Shown here piece by piece: positions 9,305 to 18,123 of a DNA stretch of 32,916 nucleotides. Position 1 is the first letter of the stretch. The number at the start of each line of letters is the position of its first letter. Both the position numbers and the translations under genes were made by a program. The notes below the pieces were generated by a model. It saw nothing but the letters and a program-made list of their open reading frames with translations, had not been told where the DNA came from and searched no databases. The DNA is from Planctomycetota bacterium (GTDB lineage Bacteria; Planctomycetota; Phycisphaerae; Phycisphaerales; UBA1924): NCBI GenBank assembly GCA_003697045.1, contig RFGK01000160.1:1-32916 (forward strand). The letters are read 5' to 3'.

Positions 9305-9345
9305 CGCTTCGTGCGCACGCGTCCCAAACCGGGTATCCTCTCACC

Positions 9346-9957
9346 ATGCGGTACTTTCAGCTCATTGGGGTGGTGTCCCTGATCCCGGCAGTCGCTTCAG
9401 CTGAGCCCGCGGCCCTGTCCGCCGGCGAACTCTCATTCGACATTGATCAGGAAGCACAAGCCGCGGCACCCGAGTTCGGGCTCGCCGGGCAAACCAGACT
9501 GACCATCGGCACGGGAGTCGCGTTCGATCTTGAACAGGACGACGACTCGACAGACTTCAATCTCAATGTCGCGTGGAGCCGATTCGTGGTCGACGATTTC
9601 GAGATCCGCCTCGAACTGGGCGGGTGGTACTTCGATCAGGAGCCTGACGCTGCGTGGGGGATCAATCCGAACTTCGTACTGCGTTGGCACCTGGTCAACA
9701 AGAACAGATGGTCGATCTACACCGACGCGGGTATCGGTTTTGCCCTGACTTCTGACGACGTTCCAGCGGGGGGCACGAGTGCCAACTTTACGCCTCGAGC
9801 GGGCGTCGGTCTGACCCATGCGATTGGGACTTCGGCCAACCGTCTGGAACTCGGCGTCCGCTGGCACCACATCTCCAATGCGCGCCTGACCGGTGATGCG
9901 AACAACCCTGATCGCGACGGGATCATGGGCTATGCCGGGATCAGCTTTCCCTTTTAG
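9346..9957 (+). CDS. PagL/acyloxyacyl hydrolase-like outer-membrane beta-barrel protein
   Basis: Signal peptide-like N-terminus; beta-strand pattern; C-terminal WHHISNARLTGDANNPDRDGIMGYAGISFPF resembling the PagL HxSNA region with terminal aromatic residue. Confidence 0.7.
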   Translation: MRYFQLIGVVSLIPAVASAEPAALSAGELSFDIDQEAQAAAPEFGLAGQTRLTIGTGVAFDLEQDDDSTDFNLNVAWSRFVVDDFEIRLELGGWYFDQEPDAAWGINPNFVLRWHLVNKNRWSIYTDAGIGFALTSDDVPAGGTSANFTPRAGVGLTHAIGTSANRLELGVRWHHISNARLTGDANNPDRDGIMGYAGISFPF

Positions 9958-9960
9958 AGG

Positions 9961-10917
9961 CTAACCTGCTTCGGCGAGGCGCGGCCGCGAAGCACCGCCA
10001 AGGTCGGTGATGTTCACCCGGTTACGACCTGACTTCTTGGCGTGATAGAGGCACTTGTCGGCGGCTTCAATCCATTGATCGGCCGTCAACGTGCATCCAC
10101 CCGGGCTTCCCGCCACGCCGATCGAGATTGTGACGGTGCGTTCCGGATGCCGGGGGAAGCGCATCGCCTCGACGAATTCGCGGATGCGGTCACACAGTTT
10201 GCCCGCCTCGTCCGGGGGCGTGGCGGGCATGATGAGCGCAAACTCCTCGCCCCCGTAGCGGCACGCCACATCGCTCTGACGAATCCCCGCCTGAAACACT
10301 TCGGCTACCGTCTGGATCACCGCATCGCCGGCCGGATGCCCGTAGGTGTCGTTGATCGACTTGAAGTGGTCAATATCCAGCAGCGCAAGCGAAAGCGGGT
10401 GTCCGTGCCGTGTTGCCCGGGCCACTTCGGCCTCCCATTGCGCATCGAAATATGCCCTGTTCCACAGCCCGCTCAGCCCGTCCAGCTGGGCACGCTGCGA
10501 GAGCATCTGCATCAGCGAATGCATGCGCAGCGCCGCTCGCACACGGGCGCGCAGCTCGGCGAGATTGAACGGCTTGGTCACGAAGTCATACGCGCCCAGA
10601 TCAAACGCCGTCACCTTGTCCTCGGCGCCGTCGAGGCCGCTGAGCACGATGACGGGAATGTCCTTGAGCGCGGGGTCTTCCTTCATCTGCCGCAAGACTT
10701 CGAACCCATCCATGTCCGGCATCTCGATGTCGAGTAACACAAGCGAAGGGAGGCGCTCCCGTGCGATTTGCAGCCCTTCCGGGCCGGAGCGTGCGGTGAG
10801 CAGCTCCAACGCTTCGGCGCTGAGCCGCGCCGCCAGCAGCCTGTGCAAGACCACGCAGTCGTCGATCAGGAGCACCAGAGGCTTTGCCTTGGCAGGATGT
10901 GCATTCTCGCTCGTCAT
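9961..10917 (-). CDS. Response regulator with REC domain and GGDEF diguanylate cyclase
   Basis: REC: LVLLIDD, LVLLDIEMPDMDGFE, VIVLSG, FVTKPF; GGDEF: LSGLWNRAYFD, LLDIDHFKSINDTYGHPAGD, RYGGEEF; RQSD five residues before GGEEF fits an allosteric I-site. Confidence 0.95.
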   Translation of the reverse strand: MTSENAHPAKAKPLVLLIDDCVVLHRLLAARLSAEALELLTARSGPEGLQIARERLPSLVLLDIEMPDMDGFEVLRQMKEDPALKDIPVIVLSGLDGAEDKVTAFDLGAYDFVTKPFNLAELRARVRAALRMHSLMQMLSQRAQLDGLSGLWNRAYFDAQWEAEVARATRHGHPLSLALLDIDHFKSINDTYGHPAGDAVIQTVAEVFQAGIRQSDVACRYGGEEFALIMPATPPDEAGKLCDRIREFVEAMRFPRHPERTVTISIGVAGSPGGCTLTADQWIEAADKCLYHAKKSGRNRVNITDLGGASRPRLAEAG

Positions 10918-10950
10918 GGAGCCGTCTGTTCGCCTCGTCGCATCAAACTC

Positions 10951-11295
10951 TCAGGAAGCATCCATGGCCGCACGAGAGCACAGATCCACCAACCGGCGGA
11001 ACTGAGCCTCGATGCCCGAAACCACATCCTCACCCACAGGCGCCTCGGCCAGCGGCGCTTCAAGCTCACATGCCGCCTGTCCGATCGCCTCAAATCCAAA
11101 CCCGACAGCCGATCCCTTCAGTTGGTGGGCAATGCGCTTGAGCGAAGCGACATCGGCAGCCTGCCAAGCCTCTTCAAGCGCCGCGATGCGCTCAGGTAAC
11201 GCCTTGACGAAATAATCGATCAACTCGGTCATCTCCGGATCGTCCCGGAATGAGCTGAGAATGGGCCCGCCATCCGAATCATGCTCGTCGCGCAT
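10951..11295 (-). CDS. Hpt (histidine phosphotransfer) domain protein
   Basis: AHQLKGSAVGFGFEAIGQAACELE phospho-His motif; start MRDEHDSDG at 11295 preceded by GGAGG. Confidence 0.88.
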   Translation of the reverse strand: MRDEHDSDGGPILSSFRDDPEMTELIDYFVKALPERIAALEEAWQAADVASLKRIAHQLKGSAVGFGFEAIGQAACELEAPLAEAPVGEDVVSGIEAQFRRLVDLCSRAAMDAS

Positions 11296-11377
11296 GCCGA
11301 CCTCCGAAAGGATCCATCGGCCATCCGTGGATGGGTGTTGATACCCAAATGCCACTGACTTGCGACTGTGACGTGGA

Positions 11378-12112
11378 TCAACCGGACCCTGGTGCTTCAC
11401 CAGCACGCCCGGGCTTCCGCTTCGTGTGCCGAACGATCGTCCCGGTTGCCAGATAGACCACGTCCTCGGCAATATTTGCCATCAGGTCACCGACCCGCTC
11501 GAGCTCGCGGCCGACCCGATAAGCATGCAACGCATGATCCACTGCGCCAGGGTCGGCGGCAATCCAGGCTTTGATTTCCTCAAACAACCGCTTGTCAAGC
11601 TGATCGATCACCTTGTCCGCAGCAATAGTCTGCCTTGCCTGCTCGACATCTTCGCCCAGGACTGCCCGCAAGAGGTCGTGACACATCGCGGGAACACGCT
11701 CACCCATGTCTCGCAGGGATGTGGGCCAGTCCACACGGCCTTGTGATGCCAGTTTTCGGACCATCTTGGCAATCGACGAAGCGTGGTCAGCCACACGCTC
11801 GACATCGAGATTGACCTTCAAGCAAAACGTGAGCAATCGGAAGTCATGCGCAAACGGCTGCTGCAACGTCATCAGTCGCAGCACTTCCTGCTCGATTGCC
11901 ACGTCTTCCACATCAATCCGCTCTTCCCGTGCCCGCACCTCCGCAGCCCGCTCGGGATCGGCCTCCCACAATGCCTGGAGCGAAGACTCGAGCATCTGAA
12001 TGGCGTATGACGCTTCGGTCACGAGCCTTCGGCGCAGACGAGTCAGAGCGGCCTCAAGCGTAGCCCCCGGCACAAGTTCATGTTCATCGGATTCGCTCGA
12101 AGGACCGATCAT
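11378..12112 (-). CDS. phoU: Phosphate-specific transport accessory protein PhoU
   Basis: 244 aa; FRLLTFCLKVNLDVERVADHASSIAKMV and GRELERVGDLMANIAEDVVYLATG typical of PhoU repeats. Confidence 0.92.
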   Translation of the reverse strand: MIGPSSESDEHELVPGATLEAALTRLRRRLVTEASYAIQMLESSLQALWEADPERAAEVRAREERIDVEDVAIEQEVLRLMTLQQPFAHDFRLLTFCLKVNLDVERVADHASSIAKMVRKLASQGRVDWPTSLRDMGERVPAMCHDLLRAVLGEDVEQARQTIAADKVIDQLDKRLFEEIKAWIAADPGAVDHALHAYRVGRELERVGDLMANIAEDVVYLATGTIVRHTKRKPGRAGEAPGSG

Positions 12113-12167
12113 GACAGGTAAGCTCCTCGAATCCCCCCTATCTGGGGGTCATGGTCAAAAGAAAACT

Positions 12168-15100
12168 CTAGGCGAGCGCCTCGCCTGCTTCGGCGGAATG
12201 ATGACTCTCGGGATGCTCTGGTGTGGAAACCACGCTCAGGCGGGCGCGGAGAACAGCGAGAAGCGTCTCCGGTTCAAGGAATCGAGAGTCGAGCCTGAGA
12301 TAGACCTCCGACAGCGGCGTGCCGCTTGAATCGCGCGCGTTGGTCTGAGCAAGCGAGGCGTCAATCACGCGCACGACGCCGGGGCCCTTTCGCAAGACAT
12401 CGGCAATGCGTTCCGGATCGGTGGTCAGGAAAACCAGGTCCTGGCCACGCCGGGTGAGGGTGCGCACGCCGCGCGATGCTGCTCCGATGCGGATCTGTGC
12501 CAACTCGAGCAGGCGCTGGGCCTGCTTTGGCAGCTCCCCGTATGCATCGCGCAGGTCCGACTCGACCTGTCTGAGGGCTTCGAGCGTCGGGGCTACGGCG
12601 ATGCGTCGATAGGCTTCAAGCCGCCGCCGATCCGAAGGGATATACGCCCTTGGAATGATGCCGGCAATGCCAAGCTCGATCGACGTGGCGCTGGTGGGTT
12701 CCTCAGCCCTTCCCGTGCGAAGTTCCTGCACTGCACGATCAAGCAGGCGACAGTACATCTCGTATCCCACTGCGGCGATGTGGCCGGACTGTTCTGGTCC
12801 CAGCAGATTGCCCGCACCGCGAATCTCAAGATCACGCATCGCAATCTTGAATCCTGCCCCCAACATCGAGTACTCCTCGATTGCCTTGAGGCGCTTTTGC
12901 GCAACCTCCGAGATTGTTCGTTTTTGAGGCAGGAGCAGGTAGCAATAGGCCCGGTGCTTGTAGCGTCCTACCCGCCCGCGAAGCTGGTGCAGATCGGCCA
13001 GTCCGAAGCGGTCGGCATCGTTGATGATCATCGTGTTGGCCACGGGATTGTCGATCCCCGACTCGATGATCGTGGTCGAAACGAGGATGTCGGCCTGCCG
13101 TCGCATGAAGCGAAGCATGACGTCTTCGAGTTGGCGTGACGGCATCTGACCATGCCCCACGACGATTCGCGCATCGGGTGCGAGCCGCTGAATGTCATCG
13201 GCCACGCTCTGAATGTTGTGCACGCGATTGTGTACGAAATAGACCTGTCCCTCACGAGCCAGCTCCCGGGCGATGGCGCGGGCGATGCGCTGCGCGTTGT
13301 AGGGGATGACTTCCGTCACGATGGCGCGTCGGTCGAGCGGAGGCGTCGTCAGACTCGAGATGTCGCGCAGCCCAAGCATGGCCATGTGCAACGTGCGGGG
13401 AATCGGCGTTGCCGAAAGCGTGAGCACATCGACGACCATGCGAAGCTGGAGCAGGCGTTCCTTGTGCTCGACGCCGAACCGCTGTTCTTCGTCGATGATG
13501 ACAAGACCCAGGTCGGCAAACTTGACATCCTTTGACAGCAGGCGATGGGTCCCGATGATGACGTCGATCTCGCCTTTGCGCAGCCGGCGCAGCGTGTCGT
13601 TGATCTCCTTTCCAGTCTTGAATCGGCTGAGCGATTCCACACAGAAGGGATAGTCGCGGAAGCGCGCGCGAAAGGTTCGTTCGTGCTGCTCGGCCAGCAC
13701 CGTCGTGGGCACGAGCACGGCAACCTGTTTGCCGAACTCGCAGGCCTTGAACGCCGCTCTGATGGCAAGCTCGGTCTTGCCGAAGCCCACATCGCCGCAC
13801 AACAGCCGATCCATCGGACGCTGCGACTGCATGTCACGCTTGATCTCTCCGAGCGCCGCGAGCTGGTCTTCGGTTTCCTGATATGGGAACTCGGCCTCAA
13901 ACTCGAGCTGCCAGGCCGTGTCTGCGGGATAGCGAATCCCGGGCATGTGCTCGCGCGCCGCTCGCACACGCAAAAGCTCGGCTGCCAGGTCCTTGACCGA
14001 TTCGGCGACACGTTGCTTCTGGTTCTTCCACTTGACTCCGCCGATTGTCGAAAGCGGCGGCCGGCCGCTGAAACCTCCGACGTACCTCTGCACTTTGTCG
14101 ATCTGCGTGCAAGGCACCTGCAATCGGCTTCCGCCGGCGAACTCGAGGGTCATGTATTCCTCGCGTTCGCTCTTCGGAGGGGCCGGGAGCCCCGGTATGC
14201 GGCGTGGGCTGAGCTGGGCCAGCCCCACGAGCTTGGCAATACCGTGGTCGGCATGGACGACGTATTCGCCGACGCCGAAATCCAGAAAAGTGTCGGTCGC
14301 CCGGCCCTGCCTCATGCGCCCGGCGCGTCGGCGCGTATCAAATCGATGGAGCAGTTCGTGATACGGCACCAGGGCATGCCGCCTCGCAGTACCGATCACA
14401 AATCCCCGATGAACATAGCGCACAGTGCTTGCGATCGAGCCTGCGCGGCCCTGCGCACTTGCCCCCCCGCTGCTGTGCTCCTCAAGAAGCTCATGGAGTC
14501 GCGCAAGCTCGCCTTCATTCTGACAGCACACCAGCGTCTCGGCTTGCTCAGCCAACGCCACCAACTCGCGCACGGCTTCGGATGTGTCCTCCGACAACTC
14601 CGGCAGCGCTTCAAACGGCAACTCGACCCGGACATCCGCCGAGCCGGCACCAGCGGAAAACTGGTTGATCTCTGCCACGGCGTGGCAGTGGTTTTCAATA
14701 GATGCGAGCACCGCGGGCGGCCCAAAAATTCCCCGCCCGTCTGCAGCCCGCTCGAAATACCCCCTTGCCTGCTCGACAATTTCCAGCGTCTCAGCAAGCA
14801 CCGCGATCGTCTGACGGGCGAGCATCTCGACGAAACTCTCGCCATCATCGGTTATGACCCGGTCAGGCTCACACGTGACCAACTGCACCTGGTCCAGCGC
14901 CCGATCGGAACCCATGGTGTCCAGATCAATCTCGGACAGCCGCTCAATTTCATCGCCGAAGAAATCGAGGCGCACAGGTACATCCACAGCCGCCGGGGCG
15001 AAGATATCCATAATCCCCCCGCGCAGGGCAAACTCGCCCGGTTCCTCGATTGCTTCGACACGCCGAAACCCGGCCGTAATCAGCCACTGAGCCAGCTCGG

Positions 15101-15578
15101 TGGGGTCGACAGAATCACCGCGCCGAACAACGCGAACCAGCTCTGCAAGCCGACTCTGCCGCGGCGCATGCTGCATGAGCGCCTGAATCGGAGCGACGAC
15201 AAGCGCGGGCGACTGTGCGTCGAGCTCCAACGCCCGGCGGATCGCCAGAAGCCGCTCGGCAAGCAGATCCGGGGAAACACCCTCATCGCCGACTGCAACC
15301 TCCATCGCAGGCAGACGAATGACCGGCAGCGCACCACCCCCGTCACTGAGTTCATCGAGAATCTCATCAGCATCATCGAGGTGGGCCGTGACCAGGAGCA
15401 CCGGCCTGCGCGCATGACAGGCAAGCGCACCAGCCGCAAAGCCCGTCGAGCTGCCGGCAACCCCGGTTGCGGCGCACCGTCTTCCCGCGATGAGCTGGCG
15501 CGCCAACTCCTCGATCTCTGGAATACGCCCAACGAGTTCGACCAGGTTCATCCGTGCCTGCCGAGCCTCTGTGTTCAT
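12168..15578 (-). CDS. mfd: Transcription-repair coupling factor Mfd
   Basis: 1136 aa; CarD/RID-like region (FGVGEYVVHADHGIAKLVGL), GDVGFGKTELAIRAAFKA, DEEQRFGVEHKE, SATPIPRTLHMAMLGLRDIS, LRGRVGRYKHRAYCYLL. Confidence 0.97.
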   Translation of the reverse strand: MNTEARQARMNLVELVGRIPEIEELARQLIAGRRCAATGVAGSSTGFAAGALACHARRPVLLVTAHLDDADEILDELSDGGGALPVIRLPAMEVAVGDEGVSPDLLAERLLAIRRALELDAQSPALVVAPIQALMQHAPRQSRLAELVRVVRRGDSVDPTELAQWLITAGFRRVEAIEEPGEFALRGGIMDIFAPAAVDVPVRLDFFGDEIERLSEIDLDTMGSDRALDQVQLVTCEPDRVITDDGESFVEMLARQTIAVLAETLEIVEQARGYFERAADGRGIFGPPAVLASIENHCHAVAEINQFSAGAGSADVRVELPFEALPELSEDTSEAVRELVALAEQAETLVCCQNEGELARLHELLEEHSSGGASAQGRAGSIASTVRYVHRGFVIGTARRHALVPYHELLHRFDTRRRAGRMRQGRATDTFLDFGVGEYVVHADHGIAKLVGLAQLSPRRIPGLPAPPKSEREEYMTLEFAGGSRLQVPCTQIDKVQRYVGGFSGRPPLSTIGGVKWKNQKQRVAESVKDLAAELLRVRAAREHMPGIRYPADTAWQLEFEAEFPYQETEDQLAALGEIKRDMQSQRPMDRLLCGDVGFGKTELAIRAAFKACEFGKQVAVLVPTTVLAEQHERTFRARFRDYPFCVESLSRFKTGKEINDTLRRLRKGEIDVIIGTHRLLSKDVKFADLGLVIIDEEQRFGVEHKERLLQLRMVVDVLTLSATPIPRTLHMAMLGLRDISSLTTPPLDRRAIVTEVIPYNAQRIARAIARELAREGQVYFVHNRVHNIQSVADDIQRLAPDARIVVGHGQMPSRQLEDVMLRFMRRQADILVSTTIIESGIDNPVANTMIINDADRFGLADLHQLRGRVGRYKHRAYCYLLLPQKRTISEVAQKRLKAIEEYSMLGAGFKIAMRDLEIRGAGNLLGPEQSGHIAAVGYEMYCRLLDRAVQELRTGRAEEPTSATSIELGIAGIIPRAYIPSDRRRLEAYRRIAVAPTLEALRQVESDLRDAYGELPKQAQRLLELAQIRIGAASRGVRTLTRRGQDLVFLTTDPERIADVLRKGPGVVRVIDASLAQTNARDSSGTPLSEVYLRLDSRFLEPETLLAVLRARLSVVSTPEHPESHHSAEAGEALA

Positions 15579-16102
15579 TCGAAGGCAACCAAACCTTCGA
15601 GCTTTTCAACCGTCTTCGGGCCAATTCCACGCACGCGCTGAAGATCGCGCACGGAAATGAAGCGCCCGTTTCGCGTTCGCTCGTCAATGATCCGCTGGGC
15701 AAGTGCCGGCCCGATACCGGGAAGCAGATCAAGTTCCTCTGCCGAAGCCGTATTGACATTGATCAGAAGCACCGCATCGGTCGACACGGCAGGCTCTGGT
15801 CGGACCGCCTCGATCACTTCGGCGACGGGCGCGACCGCTTCCTGCTCAGGTGATTGCACCTGCACATTGACTCCAGCGGGTTCCTCGAATGGCACCGAGA
15901 CCCGATCCGGCAGGACCGCAGCGTCCGGCGAGGGTTCACGGTAGGGCAGAATCGTCACATGCCTCGGCGGTAACGGCCTCTGCTCGACGCGCCCACCAAG
16001 AATCGCCCAGGCGATGCCTACGCTCGCAGCCCCGGCGATGAAACCCGATGATGTCCACTTCACCGGGGCCAAGCGATCAAATGAGCGTGCGTGCCCTCTC
16101 AT
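15575..16102 (-). CDS. ComEA-like helix-hairpin-helix protein with N-terminal TM
   Basis: LINVNTASAEELDLLPGIGPALAQRIIDERTRNGRFISVRDLQRVRGIGPKTVEKLEGLVAF; hydrophobic FIAGAASVGIAWAILGG near N-terminus; ATGA overlap with mfd. Confidence 0.85.
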   Translation of the reverse strand: MRGHARSFDRLAPVKWTSSGFIAGAASVGIAWAILGGRVEQRPLPPRHVTILPYREPSPDAAVLPDRVSVPFEEPAGVNVQVQSPEQEAVAPVAEVIEAVRPEPAVSTDAVLLINVNTASAEELDLLPGIGPALAQRIIDERTRNGRFISVRDLQRVRGIGPKTVEKLEGLVAFE

Positions 16103-16111
16103 GCCGCAAAG

Positions 16112-16141
16112 ATTCTAACGGCTTGCGAAAGTGCCCGCCAA
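16112..16141 (-). promoter_or_regulatory. Candidate sigma70-type promoter for comEA-like/mfd
   Basis: On minus strand TTGGCG-18 nt-TAGAAT, -10 located 9 nt upstream of the ATG at 16102. Confidence 0.45.
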
Positions 16142-16148
16142 GCATTGC

Positions 16149-18008
16149 CTACTTGATGAACTCGAAGTCCGCCAATCCTGCGGGCGCGCGGGCCTCATCC
16201 ATTGCCTTGCGGATTTCGACCAGGCGATTGACAATGGGCTTGGGATGGCCGCTGACACTGATCAGTCCGCCTCGTGGCATTTCGGCCGGCTGAGGCAGGT
16301 CGTACAGCTCCTGCCAGCACACACTCTGGACGAACGGCTTGGCAAGGGCGATGGACAGGGCCGCGGCTGCCCAGTCCGCCTGAACCTGCTCGCTCCAGGG
16401 CTTGCGCCAAAAACCCGGGTTGCAGTCCGCAAACTCGGGGTGTGCGACCGCCTCGGGTGTCCCGCTGGGCACACCGACCGCCGTAATGGCAATCGGCTTG
16501 TCGAGATTGGCGCAGCGGTCGAGCATGGCTGAAAACTCCATGAGATCACGAACGGACTGACCTTGTTCAGGCTGACCCATCTGTACGCGCACGGCAAACG
16601 AATCAACCATGATGCCCGCCTGAGTCAGCATCTCGGCATACAGGAGCGGCGGCAAGGAACGACGATTCGATGTGTAATACTCCCCCCACGGCTGCGTCAG
16701 CTCGACCTGCACCTTGCCCGCCGGATGCAGCTTGCGCACAACCATGACGCAAATCCGCGTCAGGTCCATCATCTGTTCAAAGGACAGTTGAAAGTTGCTG
16801 TTGGCATGCAGGCCGGAAACGATCGTCCAGCGCGCAATCGTGCGCCGATACCGAGTGACGATGTTCTTGACGTGCTCATAGATCAGCTCACGCAGGGTCT
16901 CGTAGTCATTTTCCCAGATGTAGAGCCAATCGGGGACGGACGCCGGCCTCAGGTCGATCACAGGCCCGGCCACAACGGGCAACTTGGCCTTGCGCACCGC
17001 CCATTCAATCCACTGGTCGGTGCTTTGAAAGCTGTATTTGCCCTCGGTCGGCTCCATCTCCGACCAGCGCATGGGCATGGACACAAACTCGCAGCACTGC
17101 AGCGCCACTTCCTGCGCTGTCTCAAAGAACGCCGAAGGCGAAATCGCACACCCAAGCGCCGGGCGGACGGGCAGAATCACCCCCACGCGATTGGGGCTGA
17201 GCAGCGCAGCCGCGTTTCCCCGAAGCGTCCGCTCGGCCGATCCACCCGGCTGATCCTCCAGCGCGCGACGGTGAATCTCACCGGACATGCGCGGGCCGAA
17301 CTCCTCGGCAGCACCGAGCAACGCAAGCCTCTCACCCGCTTCAATCGCAAGCCAGAGCGACCGAAGGGCAAGTCGATGGGCATCGGGCGAAAACCCCATA
17401 GTCTCCGGGCTCCCCTGCGCCCCCTCCCCAAGACCGTGACGCTGCGCCACCAACGCGTCGGTAAACGTCAAACGCGCCTGCTCGAACAGTTGCATGACCG
17501 GATGGTCGCGCGGCAGGTCAAAGAGCTGCCAATCTTCCAGCTTGTAGAGAAACAACATCAAGCGGTGACGGGCCAGCTCAAGCGACAGCAGATACGGCTC
17601 CTCACGCTCCGGGAGCAGGCACGTCTGAAGCGTCAATACTCCCAATGGTTTGAGCCGATCCGTCAGTGCTGCCGTCGTCTCCGATGCGGCGCCGTCCTGG
17701 TCATCCCTGGCCCCGGACGCCAACGCACGGCGCGCACGCTCGGCACGAACCTTCTCGCGAAACGCCTTCTCGTCCAGGTCTTCATCACCACTTCGAGCCG
17801 GCGCCAACTTGTGCAGCGCTTCCCTGTCCAGTTCGATCTGAAGAGAAAGCCCGGCAGCCTCGGGGTTGGTCTTGACACACTTGATCAGCCCGTCCTCAAA
17901 GCGAATCTCGCCGGCGACGGACACGTTGTCCGGGCCCACGAGATGGGCGTGGCGGACCTCAAACCTGCTCGCGGGAAGATCACCATCGAAGACAAGAAAA
18001 CTGAGCAT
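16149..18008 (-). CDS. GH10 (endo-xylanase fold)-like protein, apparently lacking catalytic glutamates
   Basis: MRWSEMEPTEGKYSFQSTDQWIEWA matches GH10 pattern; further collinear matches to GH10 strands. Start at 18008 (MLSFLVFDG) preceded by GAGGTGAGGA. Confidence 0.7.
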   Translation of the reverse strand: MLSFLVFDGDLPASRFEVRHAHLVGPDNVSVAGEIRFEDGLIKCVKTNPEAAGLSLQIELDREALHKLAPARSGDEDLDEKAFREKVRAERARRALASGARDDQDGAASETTAALTDRLKPLGVLTLQTCLLPEREEPYLLSLELARHRLMLFLYKLEDWQLFDLPRDHPVMQLFEQARLTFTDALVAQRHGLGEGAQGSPETMGFSPDAHRLALRSLWLAIEAGERLALLGAAEEFGPRMSGEIHRRALEDQPGGSAERTLRGNAAALLSPNRVGVILPVRPALGCAISPSAFFETAQEVALQCCEFVSMPMRWSEMEPTEGKYSFQSTDQWIEWAVRKAKLPVVAGPVIDLRPASVPDWLYIWENDYETLRELIYEHVKNIVTRYRRTIARWTIVSGLHANSNFQLSFEQMMDLTRICVMVVRKLHPAGKVQVELTQPWGEYYTSNRRSLPPLLYAEMLTQAGIMVDSFAVRVQMGQPEQGQSVRDLMEFSAMLDRCANLDKPIAITAVGVPSGTPEAVAHPEFADCNPGFWRKPWSEQVQADWAAAALSIALAKPFVQSVCWQELYDLPQPAEMPRGGLISVSGHPKPIVNRLVEIRKAMDEARAPAGLADFEFIK

Positions 18009-18123
18009 GCCGAACGCCGTCCTCACCTCAAGCAACAGGCCCGAGGGCAACTGTACGGGCCGATCCGCCCGGGGGCGAGTGTGGCGCTTCGACGCAGCAC
18101 TCGCAGGCAGGTACCATTATCCC

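Noticed and set aside
12134-12148. CCCCC-TATCT-GGGGG hairpin between mfd and phoU
   Set aside because: Short 5-bp stem with no T-tract after it on the minus strand; not enough for a terminator call, though similar to the hairpin at 28927.
13545-15641. 698-aa plus-strand ORF
   Set aside because: Fully antisense to mfd, whose motifs are unambiguous; R/H/P/Q-rich composition is typical of shadow ORFs in GC-rich DNA.
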